NCBI GenBank assembly: GCA_963709875.1
Contig: CAVPYB010000003.1
Coordinates: 434,001 to 498,000 of the forward strand
Reading direction: 5' to 3'
DNA: 64,000 nt
Origin: JAQBDA01 sp963709875
Lineage (GTDB): Bacteria; Chloroflexota; Anaerolineae; Anaerolineales; UBA4823
The position numbers and the translations under genes are program-made. The notes below the pieces were generated by a model. That model searched no databases. It was not told the DNA's origin and saw only the letters and a list, made by a program, of their open reading frames with translations. Shown here piece after piece: positions 49,055-58,926 of this stretch (the first letter of the stretch is position 1; every line of letters starts with the position of its first letter).

Positions 49055-50111
49055 ATGGCAAGAGTATTTGATGTAGTTGAATATCCAAATGAGATGCGTG
49101 ATGAGATCGTTCACCGCTTTCCTGAAGCAGAGGCCGGCACCTTCCGCATCGGCTCGCAGGTGATCGTCCGCGAGATCACAAACCGCGGTCTTCTTCCGTG
49201 ACGGGAATGCCCTGGATGTCTTCGGACCGGGACGGCATACCATCGTCACATACAATATTCCGCTGGTGATCAATGCAATTGGGAAGCTGTTCAACGAGCG
49301 CACCCCATTCCCGGCTGAGGTATATTTTGTCTCGATGCGGGAGTTTGCGGATAAAAAATGGGGCACCCCGCAGCCGATTATCGTTCGCAACCCGAATATG
49401 GGGCTCGGTGTGGCGCTTCTGCAGGGCTTCGGCACCTACAGCTTCCAGGTCCAGGACCCGCAGCAGTTCATCACGCAGATCGTGGGCACAACCGGTGCCT
49501 ACAGAACCAGCGATATCGATGCCCGGTTGCGCGCGATGTTGCTCTCGAAGCTCCAGGACCTGCTGGGTGAGACCGCAGCCAACAACAGCGTTCCCGAGTT
49601 GATCGGTCTGACAGAAGAGTTAGGCGCTGGCGTGCGAGCGAAGGGACAGGATGACTTCCTGGCTCTTGGGCTGACGTTGAAGTCCTTCTACATCGAGAAT
49701 CTGAAGCCCTCCAGCAAGTCGGCAGAAGAATTGCGTGCCATGGGCATGCTAGACATGCAGACCTATACACAACTGCAGGCGGCTGATGCAATGCGAGACG
49801 CGGCCCAGAACCCGAGTGGCGGTGCTGGTCTGACAGCCGGCATTGGTGCCGGTCTTGGTGTTGGCAACGTGCTCAGCCAGTCCCTTTCTGGCATGACCGG
49901 TGCCGGGGCAACAGAGGGGAAAGCGGCGGCCGGCGGCTCGGCTGCCGGGGAAACCCCCTCTGTCATGACCCCCGCCGAAGCAGCCGGCTACTTACGTGTG
50001 TCAGAAGAGGACGTTATTGCCGCCATCGATGCCGGTGATCTGAAGGCAAAGAAGCTCGGCAACGCCTTCCGCATCAGCAAGGAAGCATTGGACGACTTCC
50101 TGAACAGCTGA
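49055..50111 (+). CDS. SPFH/Band-7 (YdjI-like) protein with excisionase-like C-terminal domain (frameshifted)
   Basis: About 351 aa after removing one extra A near 49175. Residues 1-200 match the bacterial SPFH family of the virion-core/YdjI type (IVRESQTAVFFRDGNAL, FGPGRHTIVTYNIPL). A Gly/Ala-rich linker (about 250-300) leads to a C-terminal helix-turn-helix of the excisionase/MerR-like HTH_17 type (TPAEAAGYLRVSEEDVIAAI, then GNAFRISKEALDDFL). The usual tail in this family is a zinc ribbon, so the DNA-binding-like tail is notable. AGAGGAG precedes ATG 49055. Confidence 0.78.
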
Positions 50112-50137
50112 TCTGGCACCCGGTAAACCCCCAATTG

Positions 50138-50168
50138 AAAAACAGCGGGCTGTGTGCCCGCTGTTTTA
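50138..50168. terminator. Bidirectional terminator hairpin
   Basis: AAAACAGCGGGC-TGTGT-GCCCGCTGTTTT, with A- and T-runs on either side. It lies between the convergent SPFH gene and rsmD. Confidence 0.9.
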
Positions 50169-50178
50169 ATTGTGACTA

Positions 50179-50736
50179 TTACATACGCTCAAAGAAGACC
50201 AGAAGCGTGCTGCCATATTTACGTTGGTCGAATTCGACCAATCTGTTCAACCCCAGTTCTTCATATTCGACCGGATGCATCTGCACGATTACCCAGGCGT
50301 CCGGAGACATCCAGCCTTGGTGGTTGTCCAAGCTTTCCACAGCACGCTTCCATAATTCAAGGTACTGGGGCGGTGCGATGTAGATGTAATCAAAGGCGAT
50401 ATCAGGCTGAGTGTTCAGTAGGCTGAACGCATCTCGCTTGATGACCTCAGCACTGCCCTGCAGCTCTGTGCTGGCGAGGTTGGCTCGGATGGTCTGGATT
50501 GCACGCTGGTTGTTATCCACAAAACGCACGTGTTCGGCGCCACGGCTGAGAGCTTCGATTCCCACACTCCCGGTACCAGCGAATAGGTCCAGCAGCGTTG
50601 AGCCGTCGACGTCTGGGCCGAGGATATTGAAAAGCGATTCCTTGGTCCGGTCAGTGATCGGTCTGGTGCTGTCCCCGGGCACCGGACGCAGCTTCCTGCC
50701 TTTCGCCTTTCCGGAGATTACTCGCAGTCCGCTCAT
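50179..50736 (-). CDS. rsmD: 16S rRNA (guanine-966-N2)-methyltransferase RsmD
   Basis: 185 aa SAM-dependent methylase. It has the N-terminal VISGKAKGRKL, STRPITDRTKESLFNIL and LLDLFAGTGSVGIEALSRGA (motif I). The catalytic motif IV reads IAPPQY where DPPY is most common. I believe this variant recurs in related bacteria, but that is from memory. The start is followed by LRVISG, as expected. It is last in a - strand run after the URO-D family gene. Confidence 0.93.
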   Translation of the reverse strand: MSGLRVISGKAKGRKLRPVPGDSTRPITDRTKESLFNILGPDVDGSTLLDLFAGTGSVGIEALSRGAEHVRFVDNNQRAIQTIRANLASTELQGSAEVIKRDAFSLLNTQPDIAFDYIYIAPPQYLELWKRAVESLDNHQGWMSPDAWVIVQMHPVEYEELGLNRLVEFDQRKYGSTLLVFFERM

Positions 50737-50767
50737 AGCACGCGCTGGCCAGGTGATGGGTTGATCG

Positions 50768-51757
50768 TTATTCTTCTACAATTCGACGGGCAGCGATCAA
50801 GTTCGCACGCGGTGTGGTCGTAAAAGTAACACAGCCCGTACCCAGGATAAATCTCTCTCCAGCTGTCATCTCTATCGCTTGTCTCGCTTCTCTACGAACG
50901 AGTTCCGGCGTGCCTAAAGTCATGGTCCGGTCTCTGCTCAGACCACCACAAACCACCCCATTAAATGACAATTTCGCCTCTGATAGCGAGGGTTGGGTAT
51001 CCTGATCGTGCCAGTTGATGATCGAAACTGGGTAATCGACGAACTGGTCGAAGAAGATATCCTCACCGTGTAGGTGGAGCATATTCAGCCATAAGTCCCC
51101 CGCGGCATTCAATATCTGAAGATCTGGATCGCGGCCAAATGTGGCATACTCTGCCGGAGATAACAGCCCAAACTGAGCGTGCTGTACGGCGTAAAAAATC
51201 CCAGCGATACCGGTCTGGCGAGCAGCATCAATATAACGTATGGTGCTTTCAGTGATCGTTCGCAAGCCTTCCTGCAAGGCATCCGGGTATTGCCTGAGGT
51301 GGATCACCAGCCGGTCCCTGCCAACCAGGTTTTTTGCCTGTGAGAGCGGGCAGAAAATGGTCTGGATAACCGGAGTCGCATCACCCAACTCACGCGTAAT
51401 CATGCCTAAGGCAAGCAGAGTTTTTCCCAGACTCCCCTGATCAGGATCCAGAGTTGGCAGCTTTGTCCAATCATCAGGTTCTTCGATCACGTGTCGAGTG
51501 TATGTACGTGTACCCTCCTGCGCGCCGCGCCATTCATCTGCTACCCCCCAGTCCTTTGCCATATAGGAGGATGCCGGTGTAACTTTGAGCAGGTCAAAAT
51601 CGTAGCTGCGCTGGAAATCTATGTGCGCCCCGGCGAGAGTCTCTGCTTCCTGGTCATCGACGGGAAAATGGCGCCACAAAGCAACCGGGACACCGTCCTC
51701 TGCCCCACCATTCAGACAGGTCTCCAATCGTTGGCGATGATTGACCGCTCTGCGCAT
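50768..51757 (-). CDS. Uroporphyrinogen decarboxylase (URO-D) family protein
   Basis: About 329 aa. The URO-D TIM barrel is shared by true HemE and by many corrinoid-dependent methyltransferases. Here, ALWRHFPVDD near the start, DFDLLKVTPASSY, and the GIFYAVQHAQFGLLSPAEY and LHLHGEDIFF blocks indicate a family member. The Arg-rich HemE N-terminal signature is absent, so a methyltransferase-like role is as likely as haem synthesis. ATG 51757 overlaps the upstream stop (TAATG). Confidence 0.75.
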   Translation of the reverse strand: MRRAVNHRQRLETCLNGGAEDGVPVALWRHFPVDDQEAETLAGAHIDFQRSYDFDLLKVTPASSYMAKDWGVADEWRGAQEGTRTYTRHVIEEPDDWTKLPTLDPDQGSLGKTLLALGMITRELGDATPVIQTIFCPLSQAKNLVGRDRLVIHLRQYPDALQEGLRTITESTIRYIDAARQTGIAGIFYAVQHAQFGLLSPAEYATFGRDPDLQILNAAGDLWLNMLHLHGEDIFFDQFVDYPVSIINWHDQDTQPSLSEAKLSFNGVVCGGLSRDRTMTLGTPELVRREARQAIEMTAGERFILGTGCVTFTTTPRANLIAARRIVEE

Positions 51758-52123
51758 TATTTGTGCTTCCAGATTTCTTTTTCCAGACCCCAATCACCGT
51801 TGCGGAGCTGGTTGATATGCCCATGCGCCAGCCGTTTCAGCATTTCGGCTCGAGACCTGTCTTCCACCTGTTCACCGATCAATCCGAGAACATCCTCGAA
51901 GCTCTTGATACACTCCTGGCGGCGGTCCTGTGCTTTTAGCGTCAGTCCGAGTCCAAAGTGCGCCTCGATGGATTTCGAATCAAGAGCCACTGCCTGACGA
52001 AAAACTGCCTTCGGCTTCTTCCAATTTTCCTTCCGTTTTTAGTGCCCAGCCGCGGCTGATCATCTCTGCTGTTGATTTAGGTGCATCAATCTCAGCAACT
52101 GATTCTGTCGGGTTAGCAACCAT
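51757..52123 (-). CDS. Small TPR-like protein (frameshifted)
   Basis: About 121 aa after removing an extra T in a run near 52000. It contains one clear TPR-like unit (ALKTEGKLEEAEGSFRQAVALD) and part of a second one (AHFGLGLTLKAQDRRQECIKSFEDVL). ATG 52123 follows GGAGG. It overlaps the next gene by one base and sits 41 nt after the ChlI-like gene. Probably a scaffold or regulatory partner. Confidence 0.65.
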
Positions 52124-52164
52124 CGGGACCTCCAATTGAGCTATGGGTTTCGATAAATGCTTGT

Positions 52165-53389
52165 AACTAAGCATCGTTATCTGGGAACGCAATCTGTTGA
52201 GCTTCGAGGATTTCCCTATCCTCGGCCTGCTGCTGCTCTATGTAATCGATGATGAAACCAGAACGCCTCAAGCGTAAGGACATCAACGCTACTTCTCGAA
52301 TGTCTTCCTTGGTAACCGTTGAACGCGTGCATCAGCAGCCGCATGAGCACGGGCAGATTCAAACAGCGTGATTTCTGCTCTCAAAGAATCAATCTTCAAC
52401 CTGTTGATGAGCTCGAGCCCAATGCGTGCGACTTCATCCGGCAGCACAACCCTATTCACAATTTCACGCGCAGCCTGGATTTCTGCCTTTGCAATTTCGG
52501 TTTCAGCCTGATACTCCTCAATGGTAAACCGCCGGTTCGTGATGAATGTGTGAACTCTCTTATAGGCTTCGAGCCTCTCATCGATATCATCTAACCCCTG
52601 GACGACTACACGCAATCCAAAGCGGTCCTGTATCTGCGGTCGTAAGCGGCCTTCTTCCGGATTCATCGACCCAATCAGAACAAACCGGGACCAGTAGGTA
52701 GCCGCAATCGGTCCACGCCGGACTGTGAAATAGCCCTGGGTAGATGCATCCAGCAAGGCATCCACAACATCATCTGCAAGCATGTTGACCTCATCCACGT
52801 ACAACAAATTGCGGTCAGCATGTGCCAGCAAACCTCGTCTTCAAGCGCATCCGGTCATGCGCAGCCGCGCGTTCGTCCAGTCCTCCTATGACATCAACAA
52901 GCTGGGAGTTCAGTGGTAGTTCTACAAGTCGCACCGGGTCGAGCTTTACCAGAGGCGCTCCTTCTGCATACTTTCGGGCACAATCCGGACAGACAGAATC
53001 GACCCCCGCGCTTTCAATATCTTCGGGTAGACAGCCGTAATAGCACAGGCTGCGCGGCACCATTGGCAGGAGGTGGATGAGGCTCCTCACGGCAGTCGTT
53101 TTGCCTGTGCCGCGTGGACCAACCAGCAGCACTCCCCCAATTGCGGGGTTGATCAGCGAAAGCAGCAGCGCCAGCTTCATCTCTCGCTGACCGACTATGG
53201 CCAGGAATGGGAACGGCAGGATCTCTGCTATCCCTGAATTCCTCCGCTAACTCTAGGTGAGTAGGCACCACGTCCCGTGACACGATCCAATAGATCCTTC
53301 AAAGATCGTACCTGGGTCACCAGCAGCACATCCTGCTGCTGGTCCGGGTTCAGGACGGGGTCATCGGTTTTTTTCTCCTCTTCGTTCAT
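52165..53389 (-). CDS. Magnesium-chelatase subunit I-like AAA+ ATPase (several frameshifts)
   Basis: About 408 aa when read through at least three breaks (near 53235, 52833, 52322). Motifs: FPFLAIVGQ, Walker A GPRGTGKTTAVRSL, a four-cysteine insert (CYYGC and CPDC), LLYVDEVNML (Walker B), IGSMNPEEGRLRPQI and DRFGLRV. The last part reads TVTKEDIREVALMSLRLRRSGF and ends at 52165. The first 50 residues (53389-53236, MNEEEKKTDD...) may be the true N-terminus or a separate small ORF. ATA at 53231 is the only other start-like codon. No ChlD or ChlH is nearby, so chlorophyll synthesis is not implied. Confidence 0.72.
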
Positions 53390-53481
53390 AGGAACTCACT
53401 CTACCTGGAAGTATGAGGATATCGCTTAGGTTATTATACACAAGCCCATTAGGAAACTACTACTTTTGGATGACTCTACTG

Positions 53482-53952
53482 TCAAGGATCGACATCACTA
53501 TAGGTCCACATCCGATTGATGAAATAATTCCAGAATAAAACGACGATGATTGCAACTGTCAATGCGAGATTATGAGCTAAAAACTCGGGGGATACGATCT
53601 CGAATGTTGAACGCATTAAACCAGCGGCTGAATAAACGCTCGAATAGCAGCGAATATGGGAGTCCTGATCGCCAGTCCAATAACGCTGATAATTGTAAAC
53701 TGGATCAATTGTCTTGAGATCGGTTTAGAGCGCGAGTCTGGATACGTCCAATAGCGGTTCCAGGTAAAGTTGCTGGCTACAGCAGCAATAAAAGAGAATA
53801 CGCTTGCCATAACTGCAGGGACCAATAAAATACCTGTAAGAATGTTGAAAACGCCGAAGTCCACGACTGCGCCGATAAACTCCTACGATTGAAAAACGGA
53901 TAAACCTTCCCCGCTCCTTGGCATTGGAAAAGATCAGTGTCTTACTGTTCAA
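53482..53952 (-). CDS. GtrA-like membrane protein (two frameshifts)
   Basis: About 156 aa with four membrane helices. Reading joins RFIRFSIVG to GAVVDFGVFNILTG (break near 53882), then a middle part with SFIAAVASNFTWNRYWTY. After another break near 53622 it continues as LALTVAIIVVLFWNYFINRMWTY. This is the GtrA flippase-type pattern linked to transfer of sugar groups on undecaprenyl carriers. It starts at TTG 53952, overlapping the end of the epimerase gene. Confidence 0.75.
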
Positions 53953-54907
53953 TGCCTAAGATCCCCCTGAAATATGGGATCGTGCGGGCAATTCCATCTT
54001 CCAGACTGACCTTCGGCTGCCAGCCTAGATAGTTCTTGTGCACGCTGGTTGTCCGGTCGCCTCTGCTGTGGGTCTCCCTCGCCGCGCTGCTCTGACTGAA
54101 ATACAATCCCACCCCGGTTACCTACCATCTCATTAATCGTCTCAGCAAATTCCAGGATGGAGGTTTCAACCGGATTGCCGATATTGACCGGCTGGTGCAC
54201 GTCAGAATAAAGCAGCTTTACAATACCATCGATCAGGTCATCCACATAACAGAAGCTGCGTGTTTGCGAACCGTCCCCGTATACGGTTAGCGGTTCACCA
54301 AGCAGGGCTTGTTTGAGAAAATTCGGCACAACGCGTCCGTCATCGATGCGCATACGTGGACCATAGGTATTGAAAATACGCACGATACGGGTATCGATAT
54401 CATGAAAACGATGGTACGCCATGGTCAGCGCTTCAGCAAAACGCTTGGCCTCATCATATACCGAGCGAGTCCCGATTGGATCAACGTGTCCCCAATAACT
54501 TTCCGTCTGCGGGTGTTCCAGCGGATCGCCGTAAATTTCGCTGGTCGAAGCCAGCAAGAACCGGGCAGTATGTGCACGTGCTACACCAAGAGAGTTATGC
54601 GTCCCGAGAGCACCGGCCTTCATCGTCTGAATTGGCAGGTTGACATATCCATAAGGAGAATTTGGGTTTGGGCTTGCCGGTGACGCGAAGTGCAGCACGG
54701 CCATCGATCTTTGCCTGGCACAAAAATGAAGTCCGACACATCGTGTCGAATAAACGAAAATCGCTCGTTTCCGGCCAGATGTGCCAGGTTATTCGGATTG
54801 CCCGTAATAAAATTGTCCATCCCAACCACAGTATGACCATCCGCCAGCAATCGGTCGCAAAGATGAGAGCCGAGAAAACCGGCTGCTCCAGTAATTAGTA
54901 TCCGCAT
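53942..54907 (-). CDS. UDP-glucuronate decarboxylase/NAD-dependent sugar epimerase (frameshifts)
   Basis: About 321 aa. It starts at MRILITGAAGFLGSHL with the NAD motif. The frame breaks near 54711 and continues as VLHFASPASP, then STSEIYGDP, and the catalytic YDEAKRFAEAL. A second break near 54035 restores NYLGWQPKVSLEDGIARTI, ending at 53942. The pattern fits UXS-type decarboxylases better than simple 4-epimerases. It is followed by gtrA, which suggests work on cell-surface sugars. Confidence 0.82.
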
Positions 54908-54937
54908 ATTAAATCCCCTATACTATTAGATGGTTGA

Positions 54938-56553
54938 TTATCTCCAGTCTATCCTGGTTACCAATCCGTCACCGGTAATCTGCCTTGGCGGCTCGATCCC
55001 CACAGTGTCAATCAGCCAGATGTTCCCCTCATAGATGACTGCAAGACCATAACGTTCTGTCTCCTCCAGTATCTCAGGCGACCAGACAACAAGTTGCGGT
55101 TCCAGAGCCCTGTTCGCCTTCAGGAGGGTATAGCTCTCTACGGTTAGATCCATCCCTGTCCATCACGACCAGCTTATAGCGACTGGTCTCGCTCTGATTG
55201 GGGAAGATTGCCTGAAGGTAGGCCACCCAAAACCCAAACTCGCCTGACTCAAGTTCCTGACCGGGGGAAATCGCCGGATAGGCGAACATTCCCGTCTGTG
55301 GAACGATACGAATCTGGTCTCCGGTATCCAGCACAAGCCCAGACAGATCAAACTGGGGTGACTCCTCCGGTTGGGTCGATCCTGGTGGCGCATTATGGTC
55401 CGCCAGAAAGATCGTCTGACCATCCGCCCCCCACTGGAAGCCAGGCACCCATGCCCAATCCCCACCAGTCTGCACCGGTAGGATGTCCAGGAGCGGGATT
55501 CAGTGTACCTTCATCCATGTTGACCAATCCGATTCCGTCTGGTCTGGCGTATGCTACTCTATCCCCGCCAGGCTGCAATGCGTAATTGGTACCCCACCAA
55601 CCGTATACGCCGCCTGAGTTCGCGTCTACGTATATTTTCCAACGGGATACCCAACCGCTCGAGCTGAAGCTGAGCACATTTAAATCATTATTTGCCTGCC
55701 ATCCCGGTGCGGTGGGTCTTGGTTCAACAGTCGAAAAGATCACTTGATCGTTCTTTGGATCTGGCATCCAATCAGCAAATTGGATGATATTGTTCACCTT
55801 CAAGTCATACAACGCAACCGGATCGGCATCCAGATCGGCTACCCACAGACTGTTTATCTGCTCTTCCTCAGTTGATGCTCTGGTAAACAGCAGTCTGGAG
55901 CCGTCAGCTGACAACCTAAATATCCGCCCATCCAGGTCTCCGGTGACCACAACAGCTTTTCGATTGCCTGTATTTTGATCCATTATCCAGGCATTACCCG
56001 CCAACAAGTACGCAATTCTACCAGGAATCCTGATCGGCACGAAGGGAGTCTGGATTCCAACCATGATAATCTCCGGGATAGCCTCCTGGACGATCGTCGA
56101 CCGTACTGGGAATCTGGATACCTCGAGATCATTTTCGAACACCTGGCGGTATGTGATCTCCAGCACTCCATTTACCCCGCCCTGTGCAATGAGCGTCTCC
56201 TGGCTGGGTAGCGACTCTGACTGAAGCACCTGTTTCTCGAATGGAATGATCTCCTCTTCGACATAGAACTCTTCCCTTACTCGAATTACGTCGATAGGGT
56301 CTCCATCAGCCAATATAGTGAACGCAGGCGGCTCGACCCGGTCCAGGTATTCCAAGGTTACGCCGGCTTTATCCAGTGCCTGCTGGACCGTGCTGCCGGA
56401 TGCCAGCTGTAGGGAGTATTGCTCTCCATCTACAGATATGCTCACCGTATTATTTATTTGGGTTTCCGGGGGAGATGAACAGGCTGCCAAACTCAGCAGA
56501 AGCATTAATCCGGATAACAACCATAAGCGGTAGCTGAAATGGTATAATCTCAT
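54938..56553 (-). CDS. Lipoprotein with DUF348 and G5 domains and TolB-like repeats (two frameshifts)
   Basis: About 538 aa. A signal peptide with lipobox LSLAAC (Cys about 25) is followed by a DUF348-like ubiquitin-fold domain (about 36-105, TVQQALDKAGVTL) and a G5-like segment (about 105-165, KQVLQSESLPSQETLI). A large part of beta-propeller-like repeats follows (NAWIMDQNTGNRK, RLSADGSRLLFTRA). The frame breaks near 55490 and 55120 and resumes as VQTGGDWAWVPGFQW and VVWSPEILEETERYG. Likely an envelope protein. It is divergent from scpB, 23 nt away. Confidence 0.75.
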
Positions 56554-56576
56554 TTTGCAGCAAATTTTATCATAGC

Positions 56577-57215
56577 ATGGGCAACACTATTCACACCAGC
56601 ACAGACCTCACCCTCGCCGCACGATTAGAAGCACTTCTCTTTGTCGCATCAGGAGCCATTTCGATTGCGCAGTTGGCGGCTGCATTGGAACTCCCCGCTG
56701 GAGAGGTCGAAGCAGGTATTTCCGAGCTCGAGAATGATTATCTTAACCACAGCACGGATCGCGGTCTTAGACTGCAGCGTCACCATGGACGATTGCAGCT
56801 GACAACCGCGGGGGAAGCCACGGATTTGATTGAAAGGTTTTTAGGGTTGGAATCAGCCTCAAGGTTGAGCCGCGCGGCCTTGGAAGCCCTCGCAATTATC
56901 GCATATAAGGAACCTGCCACCCGCCCATTTATCGACTCGATTCGCGGTGTCAACAGTGATGGTGTGCTCAAGAGCCTGTTGAGTAAAGGACTGATACAGG
57001 AGGTGGGTCGTGCTGAGACCCCCGGCAGGCCTATACTCTACAGCACAACCCCGGACTTCCTGCAGCATTTTGGCCTGTCCTCTCTGGCTGAGCTGCCTCC
57101 ATTAGAACCAGTGATGGGTGTAGGTGAAGAAGTCCAAATAGATGCAGGTGATGACAATTTGATAACAGGTGGTCCTGATCAAAATGACGACGGGAGTATT
57201 GGTGGGTCATCATAA
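56577..57215 (+). CDS. scpB: Segregation and condensation protein B
   Basis: 212 aa. ScpB binds ScpA and Smc in the condensin complex that compacts the chromosome. Two winged-helix domains are visible: LEALLFVASGAISIAQLA and ALEALAIIAYKEPATRPFIDSIRGV, followed by LLSKGLIQEVGRAETPGRPILY. The tail is acidic. It is followed after 18 nt by rluB, the order common in bacteria. No scpA is in the window. Confidence 0.93.
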   Translation: MGNTIHTSTDLTLAARLEALLFVASGAISIAQLAAALELPAGEVEAGISELENDYLNHSTDRGLRLQRHHGRLQLTTAGEATDLIERFLGLESASRLSRAALEALAIIAYKEPATRPFIDSIRGVNSDGVLKSLLSKGLIQEVGRAETPGRPILYSTTPDFLQHFGLSSLAELPPLEPVMGVGEEVQIDAGDDNLITGGPDQNDDGSIGGSS

Positions 57216-57233
57216 GGCGAAGTACTCATTTCG

Positions 57234-57632
57234 ATGAAGGAAAGATTACAGAAGATCATGGCACGCGCCGGGATAGGATCGCGGCGAACATGTGAGACGA
57301 TCATTGCCGACGGCAGGGTAACCGTGAACGGCAAAGTTGCGGCCCTGGGGATGAAAGCCGATCCTGGCAAAGATCGCATCCTGGTGGATGGCAAACCTAT
57401 CAGCCCAGGTGAATCGCTGGTTTATATTGCTTTGAATAAACCACGTGGTGTATTATCAACGGTTAGTACGGACGATCACCGGAAGACGGTATGCGACCTG
57501 GTGCCAGTCCCAGAAAGGATATTCCCTGTCGGTCGATTGGATGTTGATAGTGAGGGGCTCATTTTGCTGACGAATGATGGTGAACTCACCAATCGTCTGA
57601 CCCACCCTCGGTATGGACACGACCTGTCGTAA
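57234..57632 (+). pseudogene. rluB: Truncated 23S rRNA pseudouridine synthase RluB/RsuA-type
   Basis: 132 residues remain of a protein usually 240 aa or longer. The S4 domain (LQKIMARAGIGSRRTCETII) and the catalytic Asp in FPVGRLDVDSEGLILLTNDGEL are intact. Homology stops at HPRYGH, just where the conserved EKEYRV motif should follow. A tandem 19-bp repeat (57627-57664) sits exactly at the break, and an IS5 remnant lies beyond it. The catalytic core is half missing, so the gene is very likely inactive. Confidence 0.85.
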
Positions 57633-57664
57633 AAAGTACTGGAACTCGTAAAAGGTACTGGAAG
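57627..57664. repeat. Imperfect tandem 19-bp repeat at the rluB break
   Basis: TCGTAAAAAGTACTGGAAC is followed directly by TCGTAAAAGGTACTGGAAG (17 of 19 match). It includes the rluB stop codon. Confidence 0.7.
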
Positions 57665-57731
57665 GTATTCACCTGTTCAATTCCTTACTACCGTCATAGA
57701 TGATGTTTTGAAAGTGGTCGGTTGAAACCTC

Positions 57732-58472
57732 TTAAAAATGAACGGCACGGTTGCAGGCAATACGTCTGAGCATTAGCTTGACCAAGCTGCAAAAATCATG
57801 GCTTCACTGGTTTTAGGCAATGCTTCATGAACTTCGCTAAAGAGACGATAGCGTCCAAGCCAGACAAAGGTTCTTTCCACCACCCAACGATGCAGCAAAA
57901 TAGTGAAGCCCTCGGCATCATCGTGGTCATTTGATTTTTGGTGAGCAGGGGAGAGAGTAAACGATGAAATACATGTCTCCCCTGCCCGATTAGTAGATTA
58001 GGCGACCAGAGCTGACAGGTCAACACCACTCCGATCTAAATAGTTATCATTGTAGCCGCCATTGGTTCAATCCAACCTCCGGCGTTCAACGCCCTTTATG
58101 GACTCGCAGCAGCAAGGATTTGGCCCCAGCACGCTCTTGGATGCTTGCTTTATGCACCAACACTACCAAAATCAAACCCATCACATCCACCAGAATATGG
58201 CGTTTGTGTCCTGTCATCAGTTTGGCACCATCGAGGCCTCGCTCACCTTTTGTTTCAGTGGTTTTGACTGTCTGGCTATCGATGATCCTAGCACTGGGTT
58301 CAACTTCACATCCAGCTTCCACTCGAACCACTTCTCGCACTGTATCACTTATGGCTTCCTAATCACCGTCTTTTCACCATTGCCGGAAGTATCCATAGAC
58401 CGTCTGCCATGCAGGAAAGTCATGTGGCAGCATTCGTCACGAGCAACCGCTCCGCAACACATAAAAGACCGC
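57732..58472 (-). pseudogene. IS5-family transposase remnant
   Basis: Read on the - strand from 58472: VFYVLRSGCS-stop-RMLPHDFPAWQTVYGY, then EPSARIIDSQTVKTTE, KRHILVDVMGL, and near the end RWVVERTFVWLGRYRLFSE and LVKLMLRRIACNRAVHF, stopping at 57732. A TGA replaces the usual TGG Trp and at least two frameshifts occur. The first 40-50 residues are cut off where a different sequence begins at 58473. Inactive. Confidence 0.85.
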
Positions 58473-58775
58473 AATCTTTCACAACACCTTCTGTGTTACC
58501 AACCAGAAAACTTAGAAGAAGGCATCCTCTTGCGGGTGTGGACTGATCTGGATTATGGGGGATTCAACATTCTGGCTATATTGCGGAAACATGTCAGCCC
58601 CTGCTTCGAACCCTACTGGATAGATTTAGAAACGCTGGAAAATCATTCCCAATGGACACGTTCCCTGACCAAGACCGATGACCGAAATCTGAAGTGTCTC
58701 TTTCATCATCTCGCACTCGTGGATGCAAAACCAGGCATTGTGAATTTGCTTCAGCGTAATTTGAAGCTTGAGTAG
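58473..58775 (+). pseudogene. JetD/DUF2220-like (Wadjet-type) C-terminal relic
   Basis: About 100 residues abutting the IS5 end. RVWTDLDYGGFNILAILR resembles the Toprim strand-D.D motif of DUF2220/JetD proteins, followed by WIDLETLENHSQW. The end reads NLLQRNLKLE, TAG, EAI, where the family has LEQE, so a nonsense change of CAG to TAG is likely. No start is present and the N-terminal part is lost. Alternative: another Toprim-domain family. No other Wadjet gene is nearby. Confidence 0.5.
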
Positions 58776-58926
58776 GAAGCGATTGGGGTTTATGCTATTC
58801 TGCTTTGGGATCGCGGCTTTTGACATATCAAATATTCACAACACGCAAGGTATAATTCGTTAACAATCTAAAGCAAGTAAAAGTTTCTATCCGACTCAAA
58901 CCGGATCCAATTCGAGTTGAAAGCAT

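Noticed and set aside
58062..58775. Apparent 237-aa + strand protein
   Set aside because: Chimera: the first part is antisense to the IS5 transposase and only the last 100 residues look like a real gene remnant.
58473..58775. A working Wadjet defence system
   Set aside because: Only a JetD-like fragment remains; no jetA, jetB or jetC is in the window.
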